Part shown: in pieces, positions 8,222-17,145 of the stretch
Position numbering within the stretch: position 1 is the stretch's first letter
How the letters are laid out: every line of letters starts with the position of its first letter
DNA from: Halorarum salinum
GTDB lineage: Archaea; Halobacteriota; Halobacteria; Halobacteriales; Haloferacaceae
Length of the DNA stretch: 64,000 nt
Direction of reading: 5' to 3'
Assembly: GCF_013402875.1 (NCBI RefSeq)
Contig: NZ_CP058579.1
Coordinates: 3,720,001-3,784,000, forward strand
The notes under the pieces: generated by a model
Seen by the model: only the letters and a program-made list of their open reading frames with translations
Told to the model about the DNA's origin: nothing
Databases searched by the model: none
Position numbers and translations under genes: made by a program

Positions 8222-8784
8222 CCGACCCGCCGTTCCCCCTCTCGGGGACGACGCTCGTCACGGGGCCGTCGAACGTCGGCAAGACCCGGCTGACGGCCCG
8301 CGCGATCGAGGCCTGGGTGGATCGTCACGGGGTCGACGGCGTCGTCGTCCTCGATTTCGGTCCCGAACTCGAACACGAGGGGCGGGTGCTGGGCGGCCGG
8401 CTCTCGCGGTTCGGGGCGCTCCCGGACGGCGTCTGGCAGGGCGTCCTCGAGGCCCACGCGCCCCGCGCCGAGGGCGGGACCGTCGAGGAGTCCGTCCGGC
8501 TCGCGGAGGACAACGGGGTCCGCGCCCGACGGCTCCTCGAGGGAGCGCCGGCCGACCCGCGCGCGGTGTTCGTCAACGACGCCACCATCCCGTTCCAGCA
8601 CGAGCGGGGCGCGGTGCGGCTGCTTACGGACTACTGCGACCGCGCGGAGGCGGCGGTGTTGAACGCCTTCGAGAGCGACGAACTCGGTACCGACGATCCC
8701 GTCTCCGTCCGGGAGCGCGCGGCGCTCGCGGCGCTGCGCGAGCGGGCCGACCGGGTCGTTCGACTCGACGACGGGGACGGCTGA
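8218..8784 (+). CDS. Small P-loop NTPase of unknown function
   Basis: This 188-residue soluble protein has a Walker A motif GPSNVGKT at residues 16-23 inside a typical LVTG-P-loop strand-turn, followed by VVVLDFGPE and, later, AVFVNDATIPF as possible Walker B region. It is cotranscribed with the Nramp-like transporter (ATGA overlap). There are no membrane segments or ABC signature, so it is not an ABC subunit. It could be a kinase acting on the imported solute or a regulatory ATPase. I do not recognise a named family. Confidence 0.7.
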   Translation: MTDPPFPLSGTTLVTGPSNVGKTRLTARAIEAWVDRHGVDGVVVLDFGPELEHEGRVLGGRLSRFGALPDGVWQGVLEAHAPRAEGGTVEESVRLAEDNGVRARRLLEGAPADPRAVFVNDATIPFQHERGAVRLLTDYCDRAEAAVLNAFESDELGTDDPVSVRERAALAALRERADRVVRLDDGDG

Positions 8785-8850
8785 GCGAGCCGAGCGCGTT
8801 CCGCCCGGAGCGGCGAGAGGAGTTTTCCGGGTCGCGTACCTACACCGCAC

Positions 8851-9480
8851 ATGGACTTCGAGGCGGCACGCGAGCGGATGGTGGACCGACTCGTCTCCGC
8901 CGGCCGGGTCGAGCGGGAGGCGACCGCCGAGGCGATGCGGGCCGTCCCGCGCCACGAGTTCGTCCCGCCGGGGCGCCGGGACGCGGCCTACGAGGACCGC
9001 CCGCTGCCCATCGGCGAGGGCCAGACCGTGAGCGCCCCGCACATGGTCGGGGTGATGTGTGACCTCCTCGCGCCCGACGCCGACGACGAGGTGCTCGAGA
9101 TCGGTACCGGCTGTGGCTACCACGCCGCCGTGACCGCGGAACTCGTCGACCGGGGGACCCTCTACTCGGTCGAGTACCACGAGTCGCTCGCGGAGGAGGC
9201 CCGGGAGGCGCTGGCCGGACTCGGATACGGGAACGTCGAGATCAGAGCCGGCGACGGTCACGAGGGGTGGTCCGAGAACGCCCCCTACGACGGCGCGTAC
9301 CTCACCTGTGCCGCGCCGACCGTCCCGGACGCCGTCCTGGAGCAGGTCGGCGTCGGCGGGACCGTGGTCGCCCCCGTCGGCGACCGGCGGCAGGAACTGG
9401 TCACGCTCGACGTGACGCCCGACGGGGGCGACCGTGAGCGCCACGGCGGCGTCCGGTTCGTCCCGATGCGGGGCGAGTGA
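8851..9480 (+). CDS. pcm: Protein-L-isoaspartate O-methyltransferase
   Basis: This 209-residue protein repairs isoaspartyl residues of aged proteins using S-adenosylmethionine. The active-site segment QTVSAPHMV (residues 58-66) and the SAM-binding EIGTGCGYHAAV (83-94) are both present and the length is standard. The ATG at 8851 matches the family start (MDFEAARERMVDRL). The last codons form one arm of a perfect 19-base inverted repeat that continues past the stop. A longer, divergent paralogue lies at 33147. Confidence 0.93.
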   Translation: MDFEAARERMVDRLVSAGRVEREATAEAMRAVPRHEFVPPGRRDAAYEDRPLPIGEGQTVSAPHMVGVMCDLLAPDADDEVLEIGTGCGYHAAVTAELVDRGTLYSVEYHESLAEEAREALAGLGYGNVEIRAGDGHEGWSENAPYDGAYLTCAAPTVPDAVLEQVGVGGTVVAPVGDRRQELVTLDVTPDGGDRERHGGVRFVPMRGE

Positions 9481-9510
9481 GTGCGGTTTCCCGCCCCGCA
9501 TCGGGACGAA
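9457..9510. terminator. Perfect 19-bp inverted repeat at the pcm stop codon
   Basis: Bases 9457-9475 (TTCGTCCCGATGCGGGGCG) are repeated in exact reverse complement at 9492-9510, with a 16-base loop. The left arm encodes the last residues of pcm. A 19-pair GC-rich stem would be very stable in RNA and could end transcription or protect the 3' end. There is no strong T run after it, so intrinsic termination is only one reading. Confidence 0.6.
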
Positions 9511-9663
9511 CCTCGCTGTCAGGGCCCTTGCGGGGCATCCGTGGCACCCGCGATCGCGCGTTTCGGAGGGCACCCCCCGCCCGATCGGTTCGGTAGTACG
9601 GGTTCGACCGATTCCCGGTTCCGCGGTCCGCGAGACGTTCAGCGACGCCTCCTTGAACGACCG

Positions 9664-10040
9664 TGTTCGCATTAGCCGGGTCCATGCGTAGCCGAACCTC
9701 GCAATCGGTTCCGGCGATGGTCGCGTCGGGATGGCCGAAACGGTTCGAGACCTGGTTGGTTTGTATTTTTGAACTATATATGATATGAATCTCGCCGTTC
9801 CGTACTCCGCGGACCTCGTACCGGACCCGGCGCTCGTGTTGGCGAGCGTGCCGCACACATCCACGGTGCACAGTCGGCGAGAACGAGCGCACGTCGACGC
9901 GACAGTTCCGGAACTCGGCGAGGAAGGGCTCGTGGAATCCCCGTGTTCTCGCCGGAAGGGTCGGCAGGGAGCGAGCGGTTCGTGGTGGCCCCGACGGCGA
10001 CGGACGGCCGGAACCGGCCCTCGCCGAGTCGGATCACGGT
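9664..10040. repeat. Diverged ~375-bp repeat, copy 1
   Basis: This non-coding stretch aligns colinearly, in the same orientation, with 27734-28102. Shared blocks include the start (GCCGGGTCCA...), AAACGGTTC followed by ACCTGGTTGGTT or AACTGGTTGATT, GAACGAGCGC, and GGCGACGGACGGCCGG near the right end. Identity is partial with small gaps. Both copies lie in gene-poor DNA. The minus strand of both can be read as related peptides beginning IRL and containing RPSVA and TNR, so they could be decayed copies of one gene or element. No transposase or terminal inverted repeat is visible. The rest of 9511-10414 holds no gene I can support beyond the small frame at 10182. Confidence 0.6.
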
Positions 10041-10181
10041 CCCGTCCGACCGGGAATGTGATCCCGGCTAGCGTCGTCACCAGCCGTCGGTCGACTCTCC
10101 ACATCCAGTTCCAGCACGGTGGACCGACGGCGTTCGATACCGGATACGTCAAACGCCGGATCTGTATTGGAAGGAGGTAGT

Positions 10182-10262
10182 ATGACCGAGCGGACGCGGG
10201 TGTCAAGCGTCATCACGGTCCGGCTGTCGCCGCTTTCCGCCTCATCGTTCGATCCTACCTGA
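10182..10262 (+). CDS. Possible 26-residue small ORF with a strong ribosome binding site
   Basis: The sequence AAGGAGGTAGT directly precedes an ATG at 10182, a near-perfect Shine-Dalgarno at ideal spacing, which is rare among these mostly leaderless genes. The frame codes for MTERTRVSSVITVRLSPLS and a few more residues before the stop at 10262. No similarity is recognised and there is no conservation evidence. It may be a real small protein or chance. Confidence 0.25.
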   Translation: MTERTRVSSVITVRLSPLSASSFDPT

Positions 10263-10414
10263 ACTCCGCCTCGCCGTCGTGTAGTAGCCGGGACAGTCGG
10301 TGCCTTTGGGTTCAGAGGTGCCGTCAGCTCGATTCCAGCCAACCACGGGAAAACCGTCCGTACCGACGGTACGTCGGGCTATGACGAAGGGACCACGCGT
10401 CGTAACGGGAGTCC

Positions 10415-10969
10415 TCAGTCAGCCGTTGATAGGAGGTCGTCGAGCGTTCCGGTTTCGCCGAGTTCGACGAGTGCACGATCGAGGAGTTCTCGAACGACGA
10501 ACTCCTCGTAGTGCTGGGTCTCACAGTACTCACACGGTTTCATCTCCCGAGCTACCGCCTCGAGTTCGGTTCCGTGCTTCTCGGTAAGCGTCCCGATCAG
10601 AGCGGCCAGCTCCTCGGTGGTCGTCCTTCGTGCCGACGCAAGTCGGTCACCACTACTCGCCGGGAGCTCGTAGGAGAACATTCGCGTGTTCGATCCGTAG
10701 TACTTCCGCGTCCCGCCACCGGCCTCCTCGAGGCGAGCGATCTCGACCATATCAGCGTCCTTCAGGACGTTCACGTGGTGGCGTACCGTCGTCTCGGCCT
10801 TCTCCTCGCCGCGACGGCCCAGCTCGTCGTGGATTTCCTCGATCGTCATCTCCGTATCGGCGAGCATGTCGAGGATTTTCGCCCGCACGTCGTTCTCGAG
10901 TGCTTTCGCTTTCTCCGGGTCCGTCGTCACGACTTCCCTGATCGGCACGTCAGATTCGAGGAGCGCCAT
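10415..10969 (-). CDS. ArsR-like winged-helix regulator with C-terminal CxxC metal motif
   Basis: This 184-residue protein has a winged helix-turn-helix domain at about residues 25-80 (KILDMLADTEMTIEEIHDEL, then TTVRHHVNVLKDADMVE). Its C-terminal part holds C146-x2-C149-x3-H153 (CEYCETQHYEEF), which looks like a metal-sensing site. It is transcribed divergently from the P1B-type copper ATPase, so it is probably the metal-responsive controller of that gene and perhaps itself. It could repress and release on Cu(I), or activate. Which metal is sensed is inference from the neighbour. Confidence 0.78.
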   Translation of the reverse strand: MALLESDVPIREVVTTDPEKAKALENDVRAKILDMLADTEMTIEEIHDELGRRGEEKAETTVRHHVNVLKDADMVEIARLEEAGGGTRKYYGSNTRMFSYELPASSGDRLASARRTTTEELAALIGTLTEKHGTELEAVAREMKPCEYCETQHYEEFVVRELLDRALVELGETGTLDDLLSTAD

Positions 10970-11102
10970 GTTCTCGTGACGCCGTACGTGGACGAAGACG
11001 GAAAGAGTAACGCCACGTTCCTAACGGTGGTTTCATCGTTCTAATACCGCTATGATACTCGTCGTAATGGTTTTCAGCGTCGCACGGTAAGCCTCCGCCG
11101 CG

Positions 11103-13340
11103 ATGGGGACGCCACGAAAACGGTTCGACGTCGGCGGAATGTCCTGTTCGTTCTGCGCCGAGAGCATCGAGAAGGCGTACGGCCGGACCGGCGGCGTCGA
11201 GGACGTCGACGTGAGCCTCGCCCACGAGGAAGTGCTCGTCCGCTATGATGACGCGATCCTGAGCGAGGTCGAGCTCAAGGATACGCTCCGCGACCTCGGG
11301 TACACGATTCGCGACCCGGACAGGGAGAAGCGATTCGAGGAACGACAGGCCGAGCTCGCCGACGGGAAGCGACGACTCCTCCTCGCCGGCGGTGCGTCCA
11401 TCGTCACTGCCGGGCTGATGCTCTGGATGATCGTCGTCCTTGGGCGGTTCGAGTCGACGTCGCTCGCGATGGATCTCGTGACGCTCGGGCTCGCACTCGG
11501 CACGATGTTCGGCCCCGGTCGCTACATCCTCGATAAAGCGTACAACAGCCTCCGCCGGGGCATCTTCAACCAGCACGTCCTGCTCGAGGCGGGTGCGTTC
11601 GCGGGCCTGCTCGGCGGGTTTCTCGGCCTCTTCGTCTTCCCGAGCTTCCCGACCGTGCACTTCTTCGCCGTCTCCGTGTTCATCACCGCCTATCACGTCC
11701 TCTCGGAATACACCAGCCTGCTCGTCCGGACGCGAGCCTCCCAGGCCGTCCGGCGTCTGCTCGACCTGCGACCGGACACCGCTCGGCGCGTCACCGACGC
11801 TGGCGCCGAGGAGGTCCCGATCGACGAACTGAACGTCGGCGACCGTGTCCGGGTTACGCCCGGAGAGACCATCCCCGTCGACGGCACGGTCGTCGATGGG
11901 GAATCCACCGTCGACGAGTCGGTCGCGACCGGCGAACCCATCCCCGAAGAGAAACGGCCCGGCGACGACGTGATCGGTGGAAGCGTCAACGAGACCGGAA
12001 TCCTCCTCGTCGAAGTCACCGCGACCGGCGAGGACGCGTTCCTCACTCAGATCGCCCGCGAAATCGAGGAGGCCCGCGCGATGAAGCCGAGCATCATCCG
12101 GCTCGCCGACCGCGTCCTGAAGTACTTCGTTCCCGGCGTGTCGACGATCGCCGTCCTCTCGTTCCTGTTCTGGATTCTCGTCCCGACGGTCGTTCCCGGG
12201 ACGCTCCTCGGCACGGGCCCACAGGTACGGACCGGAGCCTTCGCCGCGCTCGCGGTTCTCGTCCTCGGGTATCCGTGCGCCCTCGGCATGGCAACGCCGC
12301 TGGCCCTGATTCGGGGTGGCGGGAAAGCCGCGAACCGAGGCGTCCTGATGCGGAGCGGCGATGCCTTCCAGATCTTCCCCGACGTCGACCACATCGTCCT
12401 CGACAAGACGGGCACCATCACGGCTGGGACGCCAGCGGTCGCCGAAGTCGTGGCGCTTGCAGCCACCGAGGAGGACGTGGTCGCGACGGCGGCAAGCGCG
12501 GAGGCGTTCAGCGAACATCCCCTCGCCGACGCCATCCTCGGGTACGCCGACGAACGCGGCGTTGAGTACGTCGATCCTGACTCGTTCGACTCGGTGACCG
12601 GCGAGGGCGTCCTGGCGACGGTTGAGGGGACGGAGGTGCTGGTTGGAAAGCCCGGCTGGCTGACGACCGAGGGTATCAACCTCTCGGCGGCCGGCGACGG
12701 GATCGAGCGCCTCCAGCAGCAGGGCCTGACCGTGTCCGGTATCGCTCGTGATGGAACCCTCGTCGGTCTCGTCGGCATCGGTGACGAGATCAAGGCCGAT
12801 GCTGCCGCGACGGTTCAACGGACGACCGACGCGGGGATTACCCCCGTGATGATCACCGGGGACAACGAGCGCACTGCCGAGGCAGTCGCGGCTGAGGTAG
12901 GTGTCGACCAGGTGATGGCCGGCGTCCTGCCGGACGAGAAACGTGACGAGATCGGCAGACTCCAGGAGGGAGGGCATCGTGTGGCGATGGTCGGCGACGG
13001 GATCAACGATGCGCCTGCCCTCACGCAAGCCGACATCGGGATCGCCATCGGTGCAGGTACCGACGTCGCCATCGAGAGCGCGGACATCGTCCTGATGGGC
13101 GACCGGCTCGGCGGCGTGATGGATGCCTACGGGATCGGGACCGAAAGCTACCGAAAGACGCGTCAGAACCTGCTGGCGGCGTTCACGTTCAACGGCGTCG
13201 GCGTCGCCGCCGCGACGACCGGCCTCGTGCATCCGGCGTTCGCGATGATCGCGATGGTGCTGTCGGTGACGGCCGTCCTCGCCAACAGCTTCGGTGGCCG
13301 GCTGCTCGCCGGCGGGACGTCACCGCCGACTTCACCGTAG
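11103..13340 (+). CDS. Heavy-metal P1B-type ATPase (copper-type) with YPC motif
   Basis: This 745-residue transporter has an N-terminal HMA domain (GMSCSFC at 12-18), membrane segments, an actuator domain with ATGEP (275-279), the phosphorylated Asp in DKTGT (D434), TGDN and the [10 protein letters not shown] hinge. The membrane metal motif is GYPCALG with Y390-P391-C392, where copper pumps have CPC. The seventh segment region has FN and the eighth [12 protein letters not shown], not the exact YN and MxxSS of CopA. It most likely exports Cu(I) using ATP, given the CopZ-like gene downstream, but a substrate change is possible. The divergent regulator upstream completes a metal-resistance set. 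Confidence 0.9.
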   Translation: MGTPRKRFDVGGMSCSFCAESIEKAYGRTGGVEDVDVSLAHEEVLVRYDDAILSEVELKDTLRDLGYTIRDPDREKRFEERQAELADGKRRLLLAGGASIVTAGLMLWMIVVLGRFESTSLAMDLVTLGLALGTMFGPGRYILDKAYNSLRRGIFNQHVLLEAGAFAGLLGGFLGLFVFPSFPTVHFFAVSVFITAYHVLSEYTSLLVRTRASQAVRRLLDLRPDTARRVTDAGAEEVPIDELNVGDRVRVTPGETIPVDGTVVDGESTVDESVATGEPIPEEKRPGDDVIGGSVNETGILLVEVTATGEDAFLTQIAREIEEARAMKPSIIRLADRVLKYFVPGVSTIAVLSFLFWILVPTVVPGTLLGTGPQVRTGAFAALAVLVLGYPCALGMATPLALIRGGGKAANRGVLMRSGDAFQIFPDVDHIVLDKTGTITAGTPAVAEVVALAATEEDVVATAASAEAFSEHPLADAILGYADERGVEYVDPDSFDSVTGEGVLATVEGTEVLVGKPGWLTTEGINLSAAGDGIERLQQQGLTVSGIARDGTLVGLVGIGDEIKADAAATVQRTTDAGITPVMITGDNERTAEAVAAEVGVDQVMAGVLPDEKRDEIGRLQEGGHRVAMVGDGINDAPALTQADIGIAIGAGTDVAIESADIVLMGDRLGGVMDAYGIGTESYRKTRQNLLAAFTFNGVGVAAATTGLVHPAFAMIAMVLSVTAVLANSFGGRLLAGGTSPPTSP

Positions 13341-13383
13341 GCGGGGAGAGCTCAGCGGTCGGACGAGAGGAGACGCCGACCGG

Positions 13384-13587
13384 CTAGGCCGTTACGTCGT
13401 AGCCGGCGTCTCGAATCGCTACAGTGAGGTCGTCTACCGTGTCCTCGTCGACGACGACTTCCACAGCATCGCCCTCGCGGTCGGCTTCGACGCGAGTGAC
13501 TCCCTCGACGGTTTTGAGCGCGTTCTCGACGTTCCGCTCACAGCCGTTACAGGACATCCCGGTGACTGCGATCGTTCTTCGCTCCAC
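13384..13587 (-). CDS. CopZ-like heavy-metal-associated (HMA) chaperone
   Basis: This 67-residue single HMA domain has the metal-binding motif GMSCNGC at residues 10-16 (C13, C16) and the usual beta-alpha-beta pattern, ending DAGYDV. It would carry Cu(I) in the cytoplasm to the P1B ATPase encoded next to it in convergent orientation. The length is exactly one HMA domain with no signal peptide. The start at 13587 gives the standard N-terminus. Confidence 0.88.
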   Translation of the reverse strand: MERRTIAVTGMSCNGCERNVENALKTVEGVTRVEADREGDAVEVVVDEDTVDDLTVAIRDAGYDVTA

Positions 13588-13946
13588 GTCCGGATGCTAC
13601 ACGCTCCGATGACAAGACCATTACGGCAACGATGATATCGGTACAACGTCCTTAGGGAGGAATCAAGAGTTGCTGCGCGGAGGAAACGATGGCACGTAGC
13701 TGGACCGTATTTCTCGCCACCTAGTGGTGGAGGCGCTCCGAAACGTTCGGCGATGATTCCGTCAGATGACCACGGCAAATCGCCATTCGAGACCCAGCTT
13801 CGCGATGGTTCCTCCGTGTTCGGCCGTCCGACGCAACCTGTCGAGAGCTTGCGTGAGTTGGTGATTACCCTCCGTCGATTCGAACAGCCCGTCCGCATCG
13901 ACGGGTGGTCGATCTTCCGCCTCGCCCAGCACGACCCGCTTCCGCT
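13588..13946. other. Gap with no supported gene
   Basis: About 360 bases between the HMA chaperone and the membrane protein. A 65-residue plus-strand frame (13753-13950) exists but resembles no protein I know, and its base composition is less GC-rich than its neighbours. I see nothing firm here. Confidence 0.4.
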
Positions 13947-14543
13947 CTAGATCGACGTCGATGGCCTCCGCTCGGATGACCTGCGTTCGCCTGGGGCTCG
14001 TCCGCAGGGGACTCGTGATGTGCGTCGGTTCGAGGCTGCCGGCTGCAACTTCCGGGAAACGAGCGCGTGGCCCACAGCGACGGGGATGGCGTGGACGACA
14101 TGTCCCACGAGGCTCAGGACCGTGCCCGGGATCGCGACGTTCGGGAACGGCGGTGCGGCCGGGAAGCCGACGGCGGACAGCCAGATCGGCATCACGAGAA
14201 CGGCGAGGAGCGCGGTGGTCAAAACGCCGTAGCCGACGCCGAGGGCGAGACTCCCGCCGAGCCGCCGCGCCGGGTCACGGAACGGCTCGAACTGGACGAG
14301 CGCCACGTACGCGAACCCGAGGACGACCCCGTGGAAGAGGTGGAGCGCCCACCCCGCGGCGAGGGCCGGTCCCTCGATGCCGTACATCGGGGGAATCGCC
14401 ATCTCCGGGAGCGGTGGTGGCATCGCGAACTGCATCATCAATCCGAAGAAGACGCTCCCGACGAGGCCACCGACCGCCCCCGCCACCCATTCGCTCGAAG
14501 AAACCGTGCTGATCCCAGTTGCGGTCCTCGTTTCCGTAGCCAT
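13947..14543 (-). CDS. Predicted membrane protein with about four transmembrane segments
   Basis: This 198-residue protein has hydrophobic segments near residues 17-37, 58-80, 96-120 and 135-155, with short Pro-rich loops (PPPLPEMAIPPMYG, AAPPFPNVAIPG). The last 40 residues are basic and Ser/Arg-rich, unlike haloarchaeal proteins, which may mean a recent shift at the 3' end. Similar small membrane proteins occur in haloarchaea near copper genes, but no function is known to me. I chose the ATG at 14543 rather than 14570 because it begins a typical MATETRT N-terminus. Confidence 0.65.
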   Translation of the reverse strand: MATETRTATGISTVSSSEWVAGAVGGLVGSVFFGLMMQFAMPPPLPEMAIPPMYGIEGPALAAGWALHLFHGVVLGFAYVALVQFEPFRDPARRLGGSLALGVGYGVLTTALLAVLVMPIWLSAVGFPAAPPFPNVAIPGTVLSLVGHVVHAIPVAVGHALVSRKLQPAASNRRTSRVPCGRAPGERRSSERRPSTSI

Positions 14544-15146
14544 CGTCGTGTGAATGCCCCACACGACCATTTCGGCCCGGCGTCCATCGCTCTAATCTGA
14601 GCCGTCGGTAAGTGGGTTACCTCGCGGAAACCGTGGATAGCACGTCGTCCGCCCGGCGACGAACGGTCCGAATGTGCGCTCGAGTTCAACGGCGCCGGCC
14701 ACGAGGGTGAAGGGCTAGCCTGGCAAACCGGCTGATCGCGGCGGCCGATCGCAAACTTCCTGCGCCTCGGACGGGGTAGCGGGAGTTTTTCATCCCTCGT
14801 CAGAGGCCCCGTCCGAGGACTGTTTCCGGTCTCCAGACTGCTTTACATCTATACTTGCGTAACAGTAACTGGATTACCCAAGCTCACCGGGATCGGTTCG
14901 ATTTCTGTCACGGTGACGACGCGTCGCACGCAACGCGTCGAACGCGCCGCGACGCTCATCGAACAGCATCACAGCATCGGCCTTGCGTGTCGAATCGCCA
15001 ACAGCGCTCCCGATAGGCGTCTTGGAACGCTCGTCGATGAGTGAGGTCAGGACCGGTCGTCGAAGCGAACGATTTCCGGGCGCCCCCGAAGAGCCGCCGT
15101 GGAGCAGCCGAAGCGACCGGTTAGTTCGACATCGCGGCGACGCCCG
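14544..15146. other. Gap with no supported gene
   Basis: About 600 bases, less GC-rich than the surroundings around 14830-14880, with frames on both strands but none with recognisable protein character. Together with the deleted oxidoreductase next door it looks like decaying DNA. Confidence 0.4.
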
Positions 15147-15720
15147 TCAACGACGCGGACGTCCACGCTGCCGGTACTCGATCGGGACCGTCCCACCCGT
15201 TTCCGCCGCCTCGTACGTCGCCTCGATGGCCTCCAGGTCCGCCAACCCGTCGGGCTCGGGCGTCTCGTCCGAGAGGACGCAGTGTGCGAAGTAGTCGAAC
15301 TCCTCTGCGACCTCGTCGACCGGTGGACCGGTGTGCTCCGTGGACACGTCCCCGCACTCGACGAGGAGCACGGAGAACGTGCTTGCCCAGTCCGCCCGCG
15401 ATCGCCGCGTATTCCGGATGGAACGCCGGTGGCGTGGCGACGTACACGGCGTCGTACTCTCCCTCGGGCTCCCCTCTGTCGAACGAGTCGTACCCGAGGG
15501 CGTGCTCGACGCCGAACTCCGCGGCCGTGTCCTCGGCCCTCCCGGGCGACCCGCTCACTACCGTCGTCGGCTCGCAGAACGTCGCCCCCGCGATCGCCGG
15601 CAACGCTCGCTCCCGGGCGAACCCGCCCAGCCCCACGATCGCGAACCTGTTCGGTCCACCCCCGTCTAGCCGCTGCCAATCCCGCTCGGTGAACCGCTCG
15701 AAGTGCCCCTCGACTCGCAT
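15147..15720 (-). pseudogene. Gfo/Idh/MocA oxidoreductase with a large internal deletion
   Basis: The 5' half, from the ATG at 15720, encodes a Rossmann domain with GLGGFARERALPAIAG, a VVSGSPGRAEDTAAEFG strand and YVATPPAFHPEYA, ending in GKHVL. Full-length relatives continue with CEKPM and some 200 more residues. Here the frame breaks right after GKHVL, and the next recognisable part, in another frame, is the extreme C-terminus (EVAEEFDYFAHCVL, then YEAAETGGTVPIEY). The whole middle, with the catalytic Lys, is missing. The gene therefore cannot make an active dehydrogenase. Confidence 0.8.
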
Positions 15721-16181
15721 GGTGAACGCACCGACGAGGCGCGCCAAAGCGATTCGGCTCGAACGGCGGCGTCGTCCATGTCGAAGGGAGCACACGAGGC
15801 GAACCGGATCCCGATCGGAAACCTGCGGCTCGCGGACGTCGACGATACCCTCGCGAGGACCGGAGCGTGCGGTTTCCCACGAGTCGGGTGCTCGTCCGCG
15901 AATGACGGGTGCGAGGGATTCGAGCGTTGCCGAGGCGTGTTCGCTCTTCGCGTGCAGTTCCGACGAGGCGATCATCGAGAGCCCCCACGCTGTGACGTCG
16001 TGAGAGCGGACGGTTTCTGACCGGCACCGAAGCCAGCCCGACCGTGTTCGATGCCAGCGTGAGGCGCAGTCACCCGTGTACTGCCCTCGAAGGTCTCGAT
16101 GGTACGGCTACTCCGGGCGGACTTGCTCCGTCCGAAATCGGGCCTAGTTATATCGCCGCACGGCGAGTAGGCATACGCGGT
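15721..16181. other. Gap; promoter of the HAD gene at its right end
   Basis: No gene is supported in these 460 bases. The frames present are basic shadow translations. A TATA-like TTATAT at about 16147-16152 lies roughly 30 bases before the dehalogenase ATG at 16182. Confidence 0.45.
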
Positions 16182-16865
16182 ATGTCCTTCGATCCCGACG
16201 CGGTCGAAACGATAGCGTTCGACTCCTACGGGACGATCGTGGACGTCGATGGCGTCGAAGAACCCCTGTCGAACTACGTCGAGAACCCCGGAACGGTCGC
16301 CGAACTCTGGCGCGACCGCTCGCTGACCTACGCGATGGTGGCGAACGCCATCGAGGAGTACGACTCGTTCTACGAGATGAACCGCCACGCCCTCCGGTAC
16401 GCGCTCGAGGCAGTGGACGTCGACCTCGACGAGGACGACCGCGCGGAGATCCTCTCGACGTACCACGAACTGCCCGTCTTCGACGACGTACGCGACGGGA
16501 TGAGACGGCTGGACGAAGCCGGCTACGACTGCTACGTCGTCTCGAACGGCAACGAGGAGATGCTGGAGTCGATGGTCGAGCAGGCGGAACTGGGTGACCT
16601 CATCGCGGACACGATCAGCGCCGACGAAGTCGAGCGGTTCAAGCCGGAAGCCGACCTGTACCGCCATGCCCTCGACCGGATCGGCATCCCTGCCGAGCGG
16701 GTCGCCTACGTGGCAGCCGGCTGGTGGGACGTGCCGGGTGCGATCCACGTCGGCATGCAGGGGGTCTGGATCAACCGAGGGAACGCGCACTGGGGGCCGT
16801 ACGATACGGAGCCCGCGCTAACGATCGAGACGTTCCACGACCTCGCCGACGCGCTGGAATCGTAG
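16182..16865 (+). CDS. HAD hydrolase, haloacid dehalogenase type II
   Basis: This 227-residue cytoplasmic enzyme has the haloacid dehalogenase motifs: the nucleophile in FDSYGTI (D14), VVSNGN in motif II, the Lys in ERFKPEADLY in motif III, and AAGWWDVPGA in motif IV. This set is that of the (S)-2-haloacid dehalogenase subtype, which removes halogen from short 2-halo acids through an aspartyl ester. Many relatives have other substrates. The start at 16182 fits the TATA-like element and gives the family length. Confidence 0.85.
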   Translation: MSFDPDAVETIAFDSYGTIVDVDGVEEPLSNYVENPGTVAELWRDRSLTYAMVANAIEEYDSFYEMNRHALRYALEAVDVDLDEDDRAEILSTYHELPVFDDVRDGMRRLDEAGYDCYVVSNGNEEMLESMVEQAELGDLIADTISADEVERFKPEADLYRHALDRIGIPAERVAYVAAGWWDVPGAIHVGMQGVWINRGNAHWGPYDTEPALTIETFHDLADALES

Positions 16866-17145
16866 CTTTCACGGGGGACGTGCAGGGATCGGTGCTGCCG
16901 GTCCCGACTCTCGTTCGATCCGACCCTCCCGCGGGCCGTGTCCGCTCGAATCACCGGAGGCGCCGTACGCCTCGTCGTACGCCGGCTTATGATTCGCGGA
17001 ACCGGCTCGACGTTCGAACGAACGTGCCGCCCCACCGGACCGGGGCCACCGCCCGCATCGGAATCGCGTTGCCGTGCCGACCACACCGCGTGGGTGACGT
17101 GCCGGTTTCTCGCCGTTTTATTCACTTCCGGACCAAGCGCCACTC

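Noticed and set aside
8182-10206. A 674-codon open frame on the minus strand opposite the P-loop and pcm genes
   Set aside because: It is the codon shadow of the two plus-strand genes, which have clear family motifs; the composition is not protein-like.
13753-13950. A 65-codon plus-strand frame with plausible composition
   Set aside because: No recognisable pattern, no promoter seen, overlaps the end of the membrane protein gene on the other strand.
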